Positions 1 through 12,000 of a DNA stretch of 64,000 bases are shown here, one piece after another (the stretch's first letter is position 1; each line of letters opens with the position of its first letter). Source of the DNA: Rhodamnia argentea (Eukaryota > Streptophyta > Magnoliopsida > Myrtales > Myrtaceae); NCBI RefSeq assembly GCF_020921035.1, contig NC_063160.1, positions 19,627,595 through 19,691,594 of the forward strand, given 5' to 3'. The translations under genes were made by a program, and so were the position numbers. A model generated the notes under the pieces. The model was given only the letters and a program-made list of their open reading frames with translations. It was not told the origin of the DNA and did not search any database.

Positions 1-2420
1 GTGCTGGAAAAGAGAATGTTGTGCGGATCAGATGCGGATGCCAATTGGACCAGTATAGTTGACGGGGCGGATATGATGAAAATGGAATAGGAGTAGCAGC
101 TCAGTCCGTGGCCAAACTGATAGACGGAATTTCCTGTGTAAAAACGGTAAGTTCTTCCAGGGTAGGTAGTAGAGGTGTTGGCTCTCATGTTCATGTCTGT
201 CATCGGTAATTGATCGGCATACTCTTGTGGATACCATCAAAGGGGGACCTTCCACCTAACAAAATTGCTAGTAGATTGTCAGTCTGCACACTGACAGCCC
301 AAACAACTACAGTGCGTGCACGCACCGGTGCTTTCATGAGGGGTCATGATCGGCAAGTTGTACCAGCATAGTTGCTTATCATGACCTCCGTGGCATCAGC
401 AGTTGGTCCTATAACAGACATGTTTTATGTGGTACTTTTGGACAGTGGGAATGCTCCCTTGTTGGCAAGGACTATCCCTTGCTTTGCAGCATCTAGTGCC
501 AAGTGTTGATTTTGGTCGGTACATACATCCCATGGACCACAATTTCCAAATGGGAGAGATTTAGGGTCTCCGTCAAAGAAGCCAAGTCTCATGAGGACTG
601 CAAAGATGTATACCAAGGCCTGATCCACAACAGACTCATCCACCTTCTTCTGGCCAACCGCATTTTGTGTGTACTTGCTTAGAAAATTCCCACAGTTCAT
701 GTTTAAACCTGCATAACACAGCATAAACGTCTCCAGACATTCAACACGGGTATGATGTTATCGTGTTTCCCTCGGAGACCAGCTGTTATGATGGCATTAT
801 TTAACATTGTCAATACCTGCTTTTAGGATAAGGGCGACTGCATCCTCAGGTGTAGCAGTGTAGTGGATGCTATTATAGTAAACCTCAATTGAGTTGTAGT
901 CGCAGACAATATAGCTGTTGGAGATACAAAAGGTTAGGCATTGACTATGATATAATCTTCATTTAGACTACTTGCACATTCTAGTTTAAATAGTTGTCTT
1001 AAGTCTCCAGTTTGCATTGTTCCTCATTTCTTACTGGACTAGACAATAAATGATGGATTCGGCAACCAGGTTTTTTTAACAGAAATTATACCGAAAAAAC
1101 AAAAGCACTTAGTTTCATATGTCTGTAGTAAGTCCAGATATGATCATAAGCTATCCTATCTGATTAAGTTTCTTTTCAAATTTGCGATTTACTTTGTTTA
1201 TGGAGGACTTCTGTGCTGTGCTATGCAAAAGATTTAGAGAAAAAATATGTAAGTTTCTTGTCCAGATGATTTATTGTTGGTGGAACTTCTTTTGCTGATG
1301 AACGATAAGTTGCACAATCTTCCCTTCATTGAATCAATGCAGAGGCCACTTAGTAAGTTGAAATGTTTTCTGTTTCACGTTCTGCTACTTAATCACTAGT
1401 TATTTGACTGAAAGTTGATAAGACTGTGAATTTGAGGATAGAAACACAAACCCGTCGAGACCCCATCGATCTCTGACCATTCCTTTGAGCAGGTTTGGAT
1501 CGGCACTGGTAGGAACACCGTTCACCCCATTGTAAGAACACATAACACTACTAACACGTCCCTCCTCTGTGCAGATCCTAAATGGTGGCTGATATGTGTC
1601 CTGCATGTCCTGTTTTGTCACCTGCAAGGAGGAACAGTGCTCAACTTTTAGGGAAGAAATGGCACTTTATTGACAGTTTAGCCTGAGATTTTTCTTTTTT
1701 CAGTCCAAGCTAATGCAATCAGTACACTTTTCCATACCTGCACATCAAAATGCAATCGATCTACACAGTTCCAGCTATCCACATCATAAGCCGTATAATG
1801 CTTGCAGCAACTAGAAAAAACCTTGAGCCTGTTTTCGGTATAATTTCCACCCTCCACCACTTCTTGTAGTCCTCTCAGATAGTTCACCTCATATCTGGAT
1901 ACAACCATCTTCTCCTGGTGTTTCTTGGCCACGCCCCCATCGTGGGTCCCGGAACACATTGACATTGGGGCTCCAGTATGTGAGCCCCGCTTGACCAACA
2001 TTGTGCGTGGCTCTAGCCTTGGTCGACACGACCTGGCTCGTCTTATAACAAAGTGTGGTATTAAAACTTGCAGCCAAGAGTATGACTGCAGGAAAGCTTG
2101 TGGCCTCCAGCACTGTTACATTGAAAAAGACGGCCCCGACACTTGCTACACCATGAAGCGCCTCGGACCACCAATTGTATGGTGGCACACCGACCCGGGA
2201 AATGCCGGTTGCACACAGTTCACCAATTGCTGCACCTTTTTGTGGAGGGCGAGAAGCAAGACTAGGTGTTTGGCGCAGTCTTGGTAGGATAAAGAGGTAT
2301 AGCAAAAGGGAAATTGGCTGGTCTCTGGGGCACTTTTGTCACATGCATGTTGCTGAGAAGTGATTGGGACAATCAGAATGAACGAAACACAAAGAGATAA
2401 GAGACGCTGGTTCTCGAAAA
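1..2420 (-). pseudogene. GH3 beta-xylosidase / arabinofuranosidase-like pseudogene
   Basis: Minus-strand pieces match plant BXL-type glycoside hydrolase family 3 in order, N- to C-terminus. A hydrophobic leader and mature start lie near 2190-2410. [10 protein letters not shown] and [15 protein letters not shown] lie in about 1905-2240, and [13 protein letters not shown] in 1738-1910. [11 protein letters not shown] lies in 1447-1625, the nucleophile region IVCDYNS in about 815-925, and MRLGFFDG with [14 protein letters not shown] in 430-712. [20 protein letters not shown] lies in 1-265. Intact members are secreted cell-wall enzymes acting on xylan or arabinan. This copy is broken: a TGTG duplication near 2213 shifts the frame, and there is no in-frame Met before the leader. 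A stop follows SVIGPTADATEVMISNYAG near 345, a large part of the C-terminal half is missing between about 345 and 265, and one base is lost at GRSPF/WYP near 245. The gene runs off the left edge. The family is secure; substrate preference cannot be read. Confidence 0.85.
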
Positions 2421-3669
2421 GATGCGTATTTACTGCTTTGCTTGTAGTCGGGATGTCGCAAGCACTTTTTGCAGTGAATTTATAGTAGATGGAGAGACAT
2501 TTTTTTCCTATGCGCTGTGCAAAAATAGAAGTTGCTCGTAGATTCAGAATAAAGAGTTTTCCCTGTCTAGGAGTGATGATGCATAAATGCATTGGAAAAA
2601 CAAAAGCCTCTCTTTTCCTCCGCATTAGTCACCAAACTTACAACCCAAAGGTTAGTCTCGAGCATTCTCTGAAACTTGACTCGAAGACATAGCTAGATGA
2701 GACTTGTCATCCTAAGCCACTGTCCTAATTGCTACCAACTCTCACAGGAACTCTGCAACCAGAGATAGACATGAATCCTAGTTTTGGTATGTTCTGTTAT
2801 AACTGACAAGTTGGCTTTTCAGGGAAGTCTTGCTAATTGCCAGCATGAGGAAGCTCCGAGTTCTGAGTCATAGTTATGCTATCACTAGATGATAATTCCA
2901 TCCACACTTTTTGGCGATTAAGACATGTAACAAATGCATCCTGAAATGGTTGTCTGTCATATGACTCACATCCTAGTCCCCGCTTGATCAATTTTTCTGT
3001 TCTTAAGCTGATAAAACAGAGCGACACTGGTGGCTCTATTCATCTAAGCGCACCTTTTCAACATATGTTCCTTATCTTTTAGATTTAGGTGTAGGTCTAC
3101 AGGAAAAAACTAATTGCTGCGGTCCTTGTGGCTTCCAGCATAGCACAACATCATCATAGTCATCACTACCTTCCATCAAATAATTAGGTTAATTCAATAT
3201 TTTGACATCTTAATCCTTAAAGATGACAAAGACCAGGGCAATCCATCCAGCCGTCTCTTGTTCAAATTTGACCTTCAAAAATATAAATTTGACCAGAGTC
3301 CGCTCAAAATCCACCGACCCGTGAGTGGAAATCCAAAAGAAATGGATAAACTCTTAACTGTTTTAACGGCCTGTACCTCAATCGACACATTTCGTGCAAT
3401 CCCAAGCCAACTAGGAACCACAAATTCTCGTCCATCGACACTCTTTCATCTTTCGGGTCTTTGCTGTGTCACAGGCTAGAACAGCTCGTTCTTCCGAATC
3501 CCATAGAGAACCGAAAAAACAAAAATCCATCTTTTAAGACGATGCATTCCTTGTCACAGCGCATTCTATCCCCAAAACCAAATCTTTTTCTTGACCCAAG
3601 AAGGGACAAGTCAAAAGTTCATTGTGAACCTAATTTGATTTGCGGCGTTCAATCGAATTCCGAGACAAA
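2421..3669. other. Spacer between GH3 pseudogene and DUF936 gene
   Basis: No ORF here resembles a known protein. The last few hundred bases presumably hold the promoter and 5' leader of the DUF936 gene. No clear TATA box or other element was assigned. Confidence 0.5.
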
Positions 3670-6265
3670 ATGTCAATCTTGAATCCCGGGGTCCTTGTCA
3701 GGCTTCTTGAAGGCATGAAAGGGAAGGAAATGGCCTGCGAAGATCGAAAAGCTGCGCTGTTACAAATCAGAAGCATAATGCCTGTCTTGTCCGAAGGGGA
3801 GCTCTGGCCTAACGGGGGATTTTACGTGAAAGTTTCTGATGCTTCACATGCCATGAATGTTTCTTTGCCTCAAGAACAAGATGACTTGATTCTATGCAAC
3901 AAATTACAGCTTGGCCAATATGTATATGCTGATAAGATGGAGCCGTCGGATCCTGTTCCGGTGCTCAAAGGTGTGAGGCCCATTCCCGGCAGAAATTTGT
4001 GCAGTGGGGCTCCTAACGATCTTGTTCCTCTGGAAAATCTGGTGGAGATTTGGGCAGCATCTGATCCTGAATCAATAAAAGAAATAATTGATTCTACAGA
4101 AGAGAAACCAAAGCAGTCTGTGAATACTTCAAGGGCCAATGTAACTAGGAAAAATTGTGGAAGAGCAGCAAATGGCGTATCAAGAAAATGTGGTGTTGGT
4201 AGGACATTGTCTGATCCGGATGGTTTGCTTGGATGGGACAAAAATAGTGATTCTGATAGCACGATATCGTCATGTTCGGAGACTTCAACCACAAAGAGAA
4301 GAAGCTGGAATGGAGTGGACAGCACGAGAACAGATATTTCGAAATCTCGGATTCTCAAGCACAAATTAAAGTCCATATCAATCAGCCATGACCGTTGTAG
4401 ACGTGTGAGTCTCAGTATGTCTTTTTTTATACGTACAACTGAGTAGAAAGCTAACGAGCATGAGAGAATTAATCCGCTGTTGTGCTTGATTAACCTCTTG
4501 TCTTGTGATTAATTGCCTATTCAATTCAGTTTTATAGGTCTCTTTGTGATTGCATTGTGTATTTAGGACAGTCCATGGGATCTAACAAATTTGCTTTGAA
4601 AAATGTGCTATAAGAGTTGGATCTCATGAATTTGAAGCAGGTCAAATTGATATTTCTGCAGAAGTATAAAAGTGATTCACTAATCATCACCTGCAAAATG
4701 CAGATTCTAGAAGGAACCGATCTTTTGTGATACGAAAAATGATTCCATTATTCCAGTATACGCTAGCTTCAAGGGACTGTCAACTGATTTCCTTCAAAAT
4801 TTACATGACTTCAAAAATCACTCCTTTTCTTTTCTTTTCTTTGGGTATCGACAGGTTTCTCCAGTCCAATCCCTGCATGAGGGCTCTTCTGACAGATCAA
4901 ACTCCAAAGTGATAAATAAAAATATCAGTGTGGCTACAAAATCCATCAGGACATTTAAGAGTAGGAACTCAGGAACACCAAAAAAAGGTGAAGTTCCCCT
5001 GGATCCAGCAGCATTGTTTAGTGCGGTACTAAACAGAACAAGAACAGAAGACAAAATTCTATGGTCCTCTCTTCCCTCAGCTTTAATGAAGCTAGGCAAG
5101 GTACTGCGATCTTGAAACGTATGCAAAGTCATTTGGTTCATTCTCTTCAAGTGAATTTCATAAGCACAAAAAGACATGAAACGATTTTCTTAATGCACTC
5201 ATTCGATTCATGTTCCCTCAGGAGGTATTAGAACAAAGAGATGCAGCTTTGCTTGCTTCTGTGGCGGCTCTTCAAGAGGCTTCTGCGGCTGAAAGATTGC
5301 TGAAATGCCTCGGGTATGTGAACATAGGTATTATAGTATTGCATTTTGCATGTAAATTCTGTTTTTTTGGCATTTTTCACTGTGGATACGAGAAACAAAA
5401 GTTCACCGGTTAGTGTAAAAATTTCCTGACTATACGAGAAACAGCAAAATCTGTCTGACGACTGTTCTTTTCTGGAAATTTCAGTGCATATTCAGAACTT
5501 CAGTCATCCAATTCAGAGGAAGAGCAGCCATCAGTTGATAAGTTTTTTAAGCTTCAAGATGACATGGCTCACAGTCGACTAGTTATTCAGTCACTGAACA
5601 ATGCTACTCCAACAAGAGCAGCCGAAATCGAGCCCAATAGTGCCAATTCCACAAGGGAAGCTTTTAAGCTTGCATTAGATAGGAAAAGAAATGCAAGTTT
5701 GTGGATTAAAGCAGCTATGGCATCTGATCTAGTTCCATTATCTATGACCGCAAGATCTGGCCTTCCATCTATTGAAGCCACTAAAGCTTTCAAACGGTCT
5801 TGTGTTGGATCTGCTGACAGTGTGCCAACAAGAAAGCACAAGAACTATGAGGTAATGAGTGGGGTGACATCTGAGAATCACAAACTTGAATGGTCAAAAG
5901 GAAGTCCTTCAAGTGCAACAGCTGATTTAGCCAATGCCCTGCAAGATGAATTCAGAACATTGTTTCTGGCATATGTGGAGCGGTACTTAGACGGGCTTAA
6001 GAGCCAATTCTCCATAGAGTCTATATCAAATAGCCAGACAATCCATGTGATGCGTCAGATCAAAAGAGTGAGTGATTGGTTGGACGTCATGGCGAAAAAG
6101 GAGGCTAGTTATGCAAAGATCGGATGCAGAGGGAGTTCCGAGTTGGAGGATCCAGAATTCGAGGTCTACAGCAGGGTTAGAAACAAAATTTATAGGATTC
6201 TGTTGATGCATATCGAGAAAACTGCCCTGGCATGGGAAAGTACGAATACAGCTGCAGAAACTTGA
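3670..6265 (+). CDS. DUF936 family protein, 4 exons, 617 aa
   Basis: Exons are 3670-4404, 4855-5100, 5222-5313 and 5485-6265, all with GT-AG introns and totalling 618 codons. The N-terminal 120 or so residues carry the DUF936 signature: PGVLVRLLEGM, ALLQIRSIMPVL, LWPNGGFYVKVSDASHAMNV, LQLGQYVYADKMEP and GVRPIPGRN. A Ser/Lys-rich low-complexity middle follows. The conserved C-terminal half contains EVLEQRDAALLASVAALQEA and ends in a block around FLAYVERYLDGL and ALAWEST. The start at 3670 was preferred over the in-frame Met at 3640 because family members begin with a short Met-x-x-x-PGVL leader. No signal peptide or membrane segment is visible. The family is plant-specific and I know no established molecular function for it. 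The gene is convergent with the bHLH gene downstream. Confidence 0.92.
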
Positions 6266-7546
6266 GTGCTTCAACAAAGAAGCTGCTTTTGACTCCTGTA
6301 GCTAGATTGATGGGCTTCCATAACCGGAGATAAAACTTCATGTATCTGTTATCCCCATTGCAACTTTTGGAATGTTGGGGATTGACACCTTGTTTGTTTT
6401 TGCACATATGTAGCAGATGTAATTATCTTCTCCTGCTGACTGTATCTTCTTCCATTATGGAATCGCTCATGTTCAAATTGGTGAATTGGGTTTGGTGTAT
6501 TTCTCACTCAGGATGTTACTTAGCTGTTTGATCCTTCATTTCTGCTGTAACAGTGCATCATCGTTGATATCACACCAATCTGATTTCTGAATAACCAAAT
6601 TTTAGGTTACCATGAGTAAGTTTGATTAAGGGTATGTAAATACAATGAGGATTCCTTTTGAATATGGAAGAGTTGATAACATTTTCTAATCAAATCTGGG
6701 TGTATACTTCAACTAAGCACTTCACAAAGCAGGGTCCAGTCAATTATGATGACTAGTTTTATCATCAAAGTCGCAGGAAGAGTTCCCGGCCTCATTTTTT
6801 GCTGATTAAGCAATCGGTGCTGTGAAGATTTCCTTGGAGTTCTTTTCTATTCAAGAAGCAAAGAAGCGTGCAGATGCAGGTTACCCTACTCTCTTTTTAA
6901 GAATGTGGACTAAAAGATGGATGGATAAAGAGAGAAGAAAAGGCTCACAGGTTGTTTCTATTCCTTTAATTTCTGTCTTCACAGAACTATGTAGAAAAGG
7001 GCAAGCAACAGAAAGCTGATTGATCCTGGCACTGCTGAGTGCTGGTAAAGAATGATCACCAGAACATTTTATTCACATTCAAGTGTAAAGTTTCCTCATT
7101 TGCAGATGAGAATAAAGCATATCAAACATACACCAGTGGAGTATAATACATGGGTCGTCCTTCTCAACTAGCAACTTTACACGAGGCATAGAACCGGTCT
7201 CCTAGCAGGAACACCTAGCTTTTCGAGACGGATACTTGGCATTTATGGAGGAGAATGGCTGAACTGAATTTATTCAATCACCCTTGGTAATCACCTGTCT
7301 CCCAGCAGGAACCCATAGCTTTTGAGGCGTATACTTGGCATCTATGGAGGAGAGAAGGCTGAACTGAATTTATTCAATCCCCCTAGATAATCACTGCTAA
7401 CGCATCATCCATCAACGAATCTCAGAACCAGTTAAGTGAGATTGGTCCTTCCACGGTTATTAAGTGATATGCCTTATAGAAGACGGACAGAGATTCCTTC
7501 TTTTCATGAGAGTTTCAGTTGCACGATAACAACCTCTTCCATTACT
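6266..7546. other. Convergent 3' regions of the DUF936 and bHLH genes
   Basis: Non-coding; it presumably contains the 3' UTRs of both flanking genes. Short ORFs here show no family signature. It includes the tandem duplication listed separately. Confidence 0.6.
7192..7393. repeat. Two-copy tandem duplication, period about 100 bp
   Basis: Two similar copies begin at about 7198 (TCTCCTAGCAGGAAC) and 7298 (TCTCCCAGCAGGAAC). Both contain ATACTTGGCAT, TATGGAGGAGA and GGCTGAACTGAATTTATTCA and end in a TAATCAC motif. It lies about 150 bp past the stop of the bHLH gene, so it may fall in that gene's 3' UTR. Confidence 0.85.
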
Positions 7547-9089
7547 TTACAGTGAGCAAGATTTACTTAGCTTCAAATCAAGTCCAATGTCCATTCCGTT
7601 ATACGCAATCGGTGCATACATCCACAAGTCATCAGAACTCAAGAGCTGTACAGTTTCACACACAAGAAAACAATATCAATGTACATATCTTATTTTTCGG
7701 AAGCTTCGTGGTATGAAAGGTGCTGTAGGATGATATTGTATAATATAACGTAACTTCTTTAATCTTTTGGGCTTACCTTTATTTGCAGCTGTAGAAACTG
7801 AACATATTGAACAGCTTCTTCAAGCATTGTGCTAATGTCAACCTGCGACCAGAAACAACAGTTAAACATGACACTAGATTTTACTATTAAAGACATGAAT
7901 TATGATGCAGGATATTGCCCAATTACCTTAGTTCCATTTGGAACAAGGTTCTGTAAGATTCTGAGGCGCTCATTTATGCGCTCTCTTCTTTTCTATAAGA
8001 TGAAAGCAATGATCTGTTACTTTATTGTTCTTGGAGATGAAAGATCTGTCAAGAAAAACATTCTGGGATTGGACAAATATATAGCTTTATTTTAAAGTAC
8101 TTACTCTTGCATAGAGAGACTGCGGATCTGTCGCCGAGCCCCTGCTGGCTCTGGTTTTTCCATTAGGATGGAGAGATGCAGTTGCATTTGGACTCAAACT
8201 GGAAGTAGCTCCTCTGTTCAGCTCCAGAGAAGAGCTAGAATCATCCTCTGAGAAGCAAGTACTCGAGCTCTGCCCACCAGGACGAGTTTCAGGTATTTTG
8301 CTTGGAAAATCAAGTGTCGGGTCTTTCCTTAACCTGACACTTCTCATGTTTTTCTGGAACGTCAGAGAAATAGAATCATAAGGAACCCGAAATTATTATT
8401 AATTTACGCAGTAGATCATCGAAAAAGCAGTATCCCGGATGCAAACTAGTTATTCCTGGACATGTACAATTTTTACTCACCTCTCCTAGGCTCCGAGATC
8501 TTTTCCTAGTAATGTCATTTGAATCATCCCTATCATCCTCTTTCGCAGCTGATATCCCTGGTTGAATCTCAGACCACCATTCGAGCTGCAAAGAGTTCTC
8601 CATAAAAGCCATTTCGCGGGGGCTCCCACGAGACTCATCACCTTCACTCATTTCTCGGTTCAGTGAATCATCCCCTTCAATGAGACGAGAACCGGTTTGT
8701 CTCACATTGCTCATGGAAAGTTCATTGCACAGGGAGCTACTACTAGTGGCCAGAATCGGATTCGAGTCACTCAAATAGTAGTTGCTATGACCTGAACTAG
8801 GGAAAAGGAAGCTACTGACACTGTTATGAAATTCGTCATGTGGAGAAGAAGAATGTGAAGTGGGAAAGAGAGTATCGGAAGAACAGAATGCACTTCCGTC
8901 AACCCCTGCTAGGCTCACAGATCCATAGGTCGGTAGATATGCGGAATGCAATGCCTGAGAGCCTCCATATTGCTCGGCTGGTAACGAATACTTATCGAGC
9001 CATTGAGCCAAGAGGTCAGACTCTTCAGTGAAGTACATTCCACTGATTAAGCCCCATTCGACCTCAGAATTAGCCCGAAAAGCTTCCAT
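7547..9089 (-). CDS. Class II RSL-type bHLH transcription factor (root-hair regulator), 362 aa
   Basis: Exons in coding order are 9089-8481, 8353-8105, 7992-7927, 7842-7777 and 7645-7547, all GT-AG, totalling 363 codons. The bHLH domain spans about residues 275-335: GKTRASRGSATDPQSLYAR, basic region KRRERINERLRIL, loop LVPNGTK and second helix VDISTMLEEAVQYVQFLQLQ. It is followed by the subfamily tail LLSSDDLWMYAPIAYNGMDIG. The YARKRRERIN and DDLWMYAPIAYNG signatures separate class II (RSL2/RSL4-like) from RHD6/RSL1. Family members act in the nucleus and drive root-hair growth genes downstream of RHD6 and auxin. The first 200 residues are acidic and Ser-rich, as is usual. Two 66-bp exons split the bHLH domain. 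I cannot decide between RSL2 and RSL4 orthology. Upstream I did not find a match to the root-hair element consensus. Confidence 0.95.
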
Positions 9090-12000
9090 TGTAATTAGTA
9101 GAAGCTTTGTGGGAGAATAAGATTGCTATTTTTCTCAGTTGTGAATGACAGGAGAAGCTTGAGCAGCTCAAAGCTTTAAGAGAAATAGGATCCACAACAC
9201 ATATTTATATGATACCAAGAATGTGGCAAAGGATTGACTTTCATTTTGCATTATAAAATCATAGTGATTATATTCTTTTTTCCTGCTAAGAGGAGGAACT
9301 AACTCTTCAAGCCATGGTCGGATTAGACTAATGCATACCTCTTCATTGTCATTAAACGTCCCTGAGCTTAGCTAAATAACAGCAACACGATCACTTCCAA
9401 AGTCAGATACAATCATTGAGGAGAACTGAGTAGCTGTGATCTATTAGTATCATATAAACTGATCAATTATTTGAACGGAACACGGGTACGATTCGGTAAA
9501 AGAGGAAGAGTTGAGTTATGACATCTGGCAACAGAGAACCGGCCGGTCTTCTCGAGTACAATAAGCTCAAATTAATTATGGAGAAGCAGGGCATCAAGGA
9601 CGGTGCGAGATCACAGAAATTTGTGTGAGATTCTTAGAACTGCCTGGACCAGACAATAGATCATCTAACTCAGATCCTTGCCTCCTCAAAGTGCTGTCTC
9701 TGATCAAAACAATTTTTCTGCGGCTTTCGTACGTGACAACGCGATTTGCTGCTTCTTTCTCAGTTACATGCATCTATGATCACATTACTAAAGTGCATAA
9801 TAGTCTTAATAGATGCACATTGTGCTGACGATTTACTATCCGGGAATGAATGAAACATCATTTTCTGTTAAATGATGTTGCTTCTTTATTGCATTATCAA
9901 TTCAAACATGCCCTTGGCCTCAGTTTTAACTTTCCTAAGTTACAAATTCCAATTAAATTTATAAAAAAAAATTTACCACCCACTATCATGCATGTCATCA
10001 TGCATGCATCGTATATGTTGGATTTTAACATCGATGAATTTAAACTAACCTCTATTGATGCTCGATTGCGGACTTGCTCAAGAACGTTATTGAATCACCG
10101 ACACGTCCTCTAAGAATTTTCAACCCACGATGGTCCGAATATGATTACAGGGAAAGATATTCACGTTCCACAAATTGATTCTCTTTGTAACGAAAGAACG
10201 ATGTTCGTTTCTGTCGTTATGTTTCGTCTAACGTCGGTTAGCCCCTAAAAGTTATCTATATTATTTATAGATAAGAAATCAGCCATTCAAAAGGTACCTC
10301 TTCGCCGGGGCCTCTCTCAATCGCACCCTATCTTGGACGTTATCTTACACTACACATGTGGGGGAAAAATGCGGGGCTACAGCTACTCATCAAAAATAGC
10401 ACCTCAGCTCTCAGCAAAAGCTAGGACACCTGATAATACCCAGTCCGACACTCTATTGACGGACGTAATTAGCACAATTTACTAAACAAACACTAACAGT
10501 AAATGTGTCCTAATTTTATATGGGGGAATTAGCTAGGGACATCTATGTCATTTCCGAACTATTAATAACACATTAACCACACCATCAAGTATTTAATTAA
10601 TGTATGTTAGGAACCCTAGCAGCAGGCCATCTCAGAAACCCTAGCGGCCATCCCCATAAAGCTTCCGCAAACAAAAACGGATTGAAACTCAGAGTAGAAG
10701 TTCGTCTAGATAACAAGAAAGAAAACCATTGGATTCATTTTTTCTCAGCTTTTAACTAATATCAGCTGCTACTCTGGAATTAATGAGAAGATGAACGAAA
10801 CTCAAGAAAGAAACCCTAATTCTTTTCTTTTTCTTTTTCTTTAACAGATGAACTAACAAGGAGAAGAAGAAGAAGAAGAAGTCCTCCATGCACATCCTCC
10901 AAAGTCCAAACCTAAGATTCTGGCGATCATTTCGCTTCATAAAGAAAGCCCAAGGAAGCTTCAAACTCTAGAGATGAAAGCGACCCTACCAAGAAAAACT
11001 TATTTTCATGGGAGAACACATTAATAATCTTAGTTCTCAGCCGGCCATTGTTGCACGATCTCTTCTCTCGAGAGTCCATAAGTTCATTCTGTTAGAAGAA
11101 CAAAAAGAAAGCAACCAAATCTTGGCCTTTGCAGTACACTTTGGAACAAAATATCTAACTCTTATCTGATCATATCATCTTTTTCGCGTGCAAATATCTT
11201 TGATGTCCCTTCATTGTTTTTATGTGTGATTATCGTTTCATGTATTTGCCGACTTGCATTGTCCCGCGAATCATTTGTTGCAATTAAAAGCCTTTGTCTA
11301 CAGAAGTTGAGAGCTTGCAGATAAAACAGTAGCATTCTATCGTGCGAACTGTACCGCTTGATCTCTTATAAGCATTGATATAAAGACCAGGGTTATTTTT
11401 TTCGGTTTCTTTACAGGCTCCACACACATATAAGATGTTTCGATCGACATCGTCATGGTGATTGGTGTTGAATATTCTTCGGCCTCCTGGCATGAGACAT
11501 CTCTTGATGCTTTGAACTTGGGCCACGTTATTTTTCTTCATGTTTTTCGCCCGATCAAAATGGAGGAACCAAAGGTTGTTGTTTCTTGTTTATTCATGCG
11601 AATACTTTGATCCACGGAGGTACCCATAACTCTTTGCCTGTTGTCTCACAGACAAAAGGAAAGGCCGAAGAGATATCCGAATCTCAATCTCAGATAGCCG
11701 CATCTCATCGATGCACTTTGATTCCATCTTATGTCTTTGATCATTCATTGTCAAGTATTAAATGACCAGCTATACTCTGTACTGGCCTCAGGAAGATCGA
11801 AAAAATTCCTCACAGAATTATCACTAAACAACATTTTTTGGGGTCATCTCGGTATTCATCAAGATCATTTGTTTCCTATGTTTCTCGCCCATAGTCGAGT
11901 ATACCAAGAGGAATGAGAGTTCAACAGAGTGTAAAACAAAACAAAACAAAACAAAAGAATTCTTGTCTTTGAGTTTCACCCCTTTTGAAATATGTCTATA

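Noticed and set aside
9579-9600. TGGAGAAGCAGGGCA matches the first 15 bases of miR164.
   Set aside because: The remaining six bases do not match, and no opposite arm able to pair with it lies within 150 bp, so a miR164 precursor is not supported.
11284-11541. Minus-strand 85-codon ORF with several cysteines.
   Set aside because: Cys spacing fits no known finger, and codon use and surroundings look like random AT-rich spacer.
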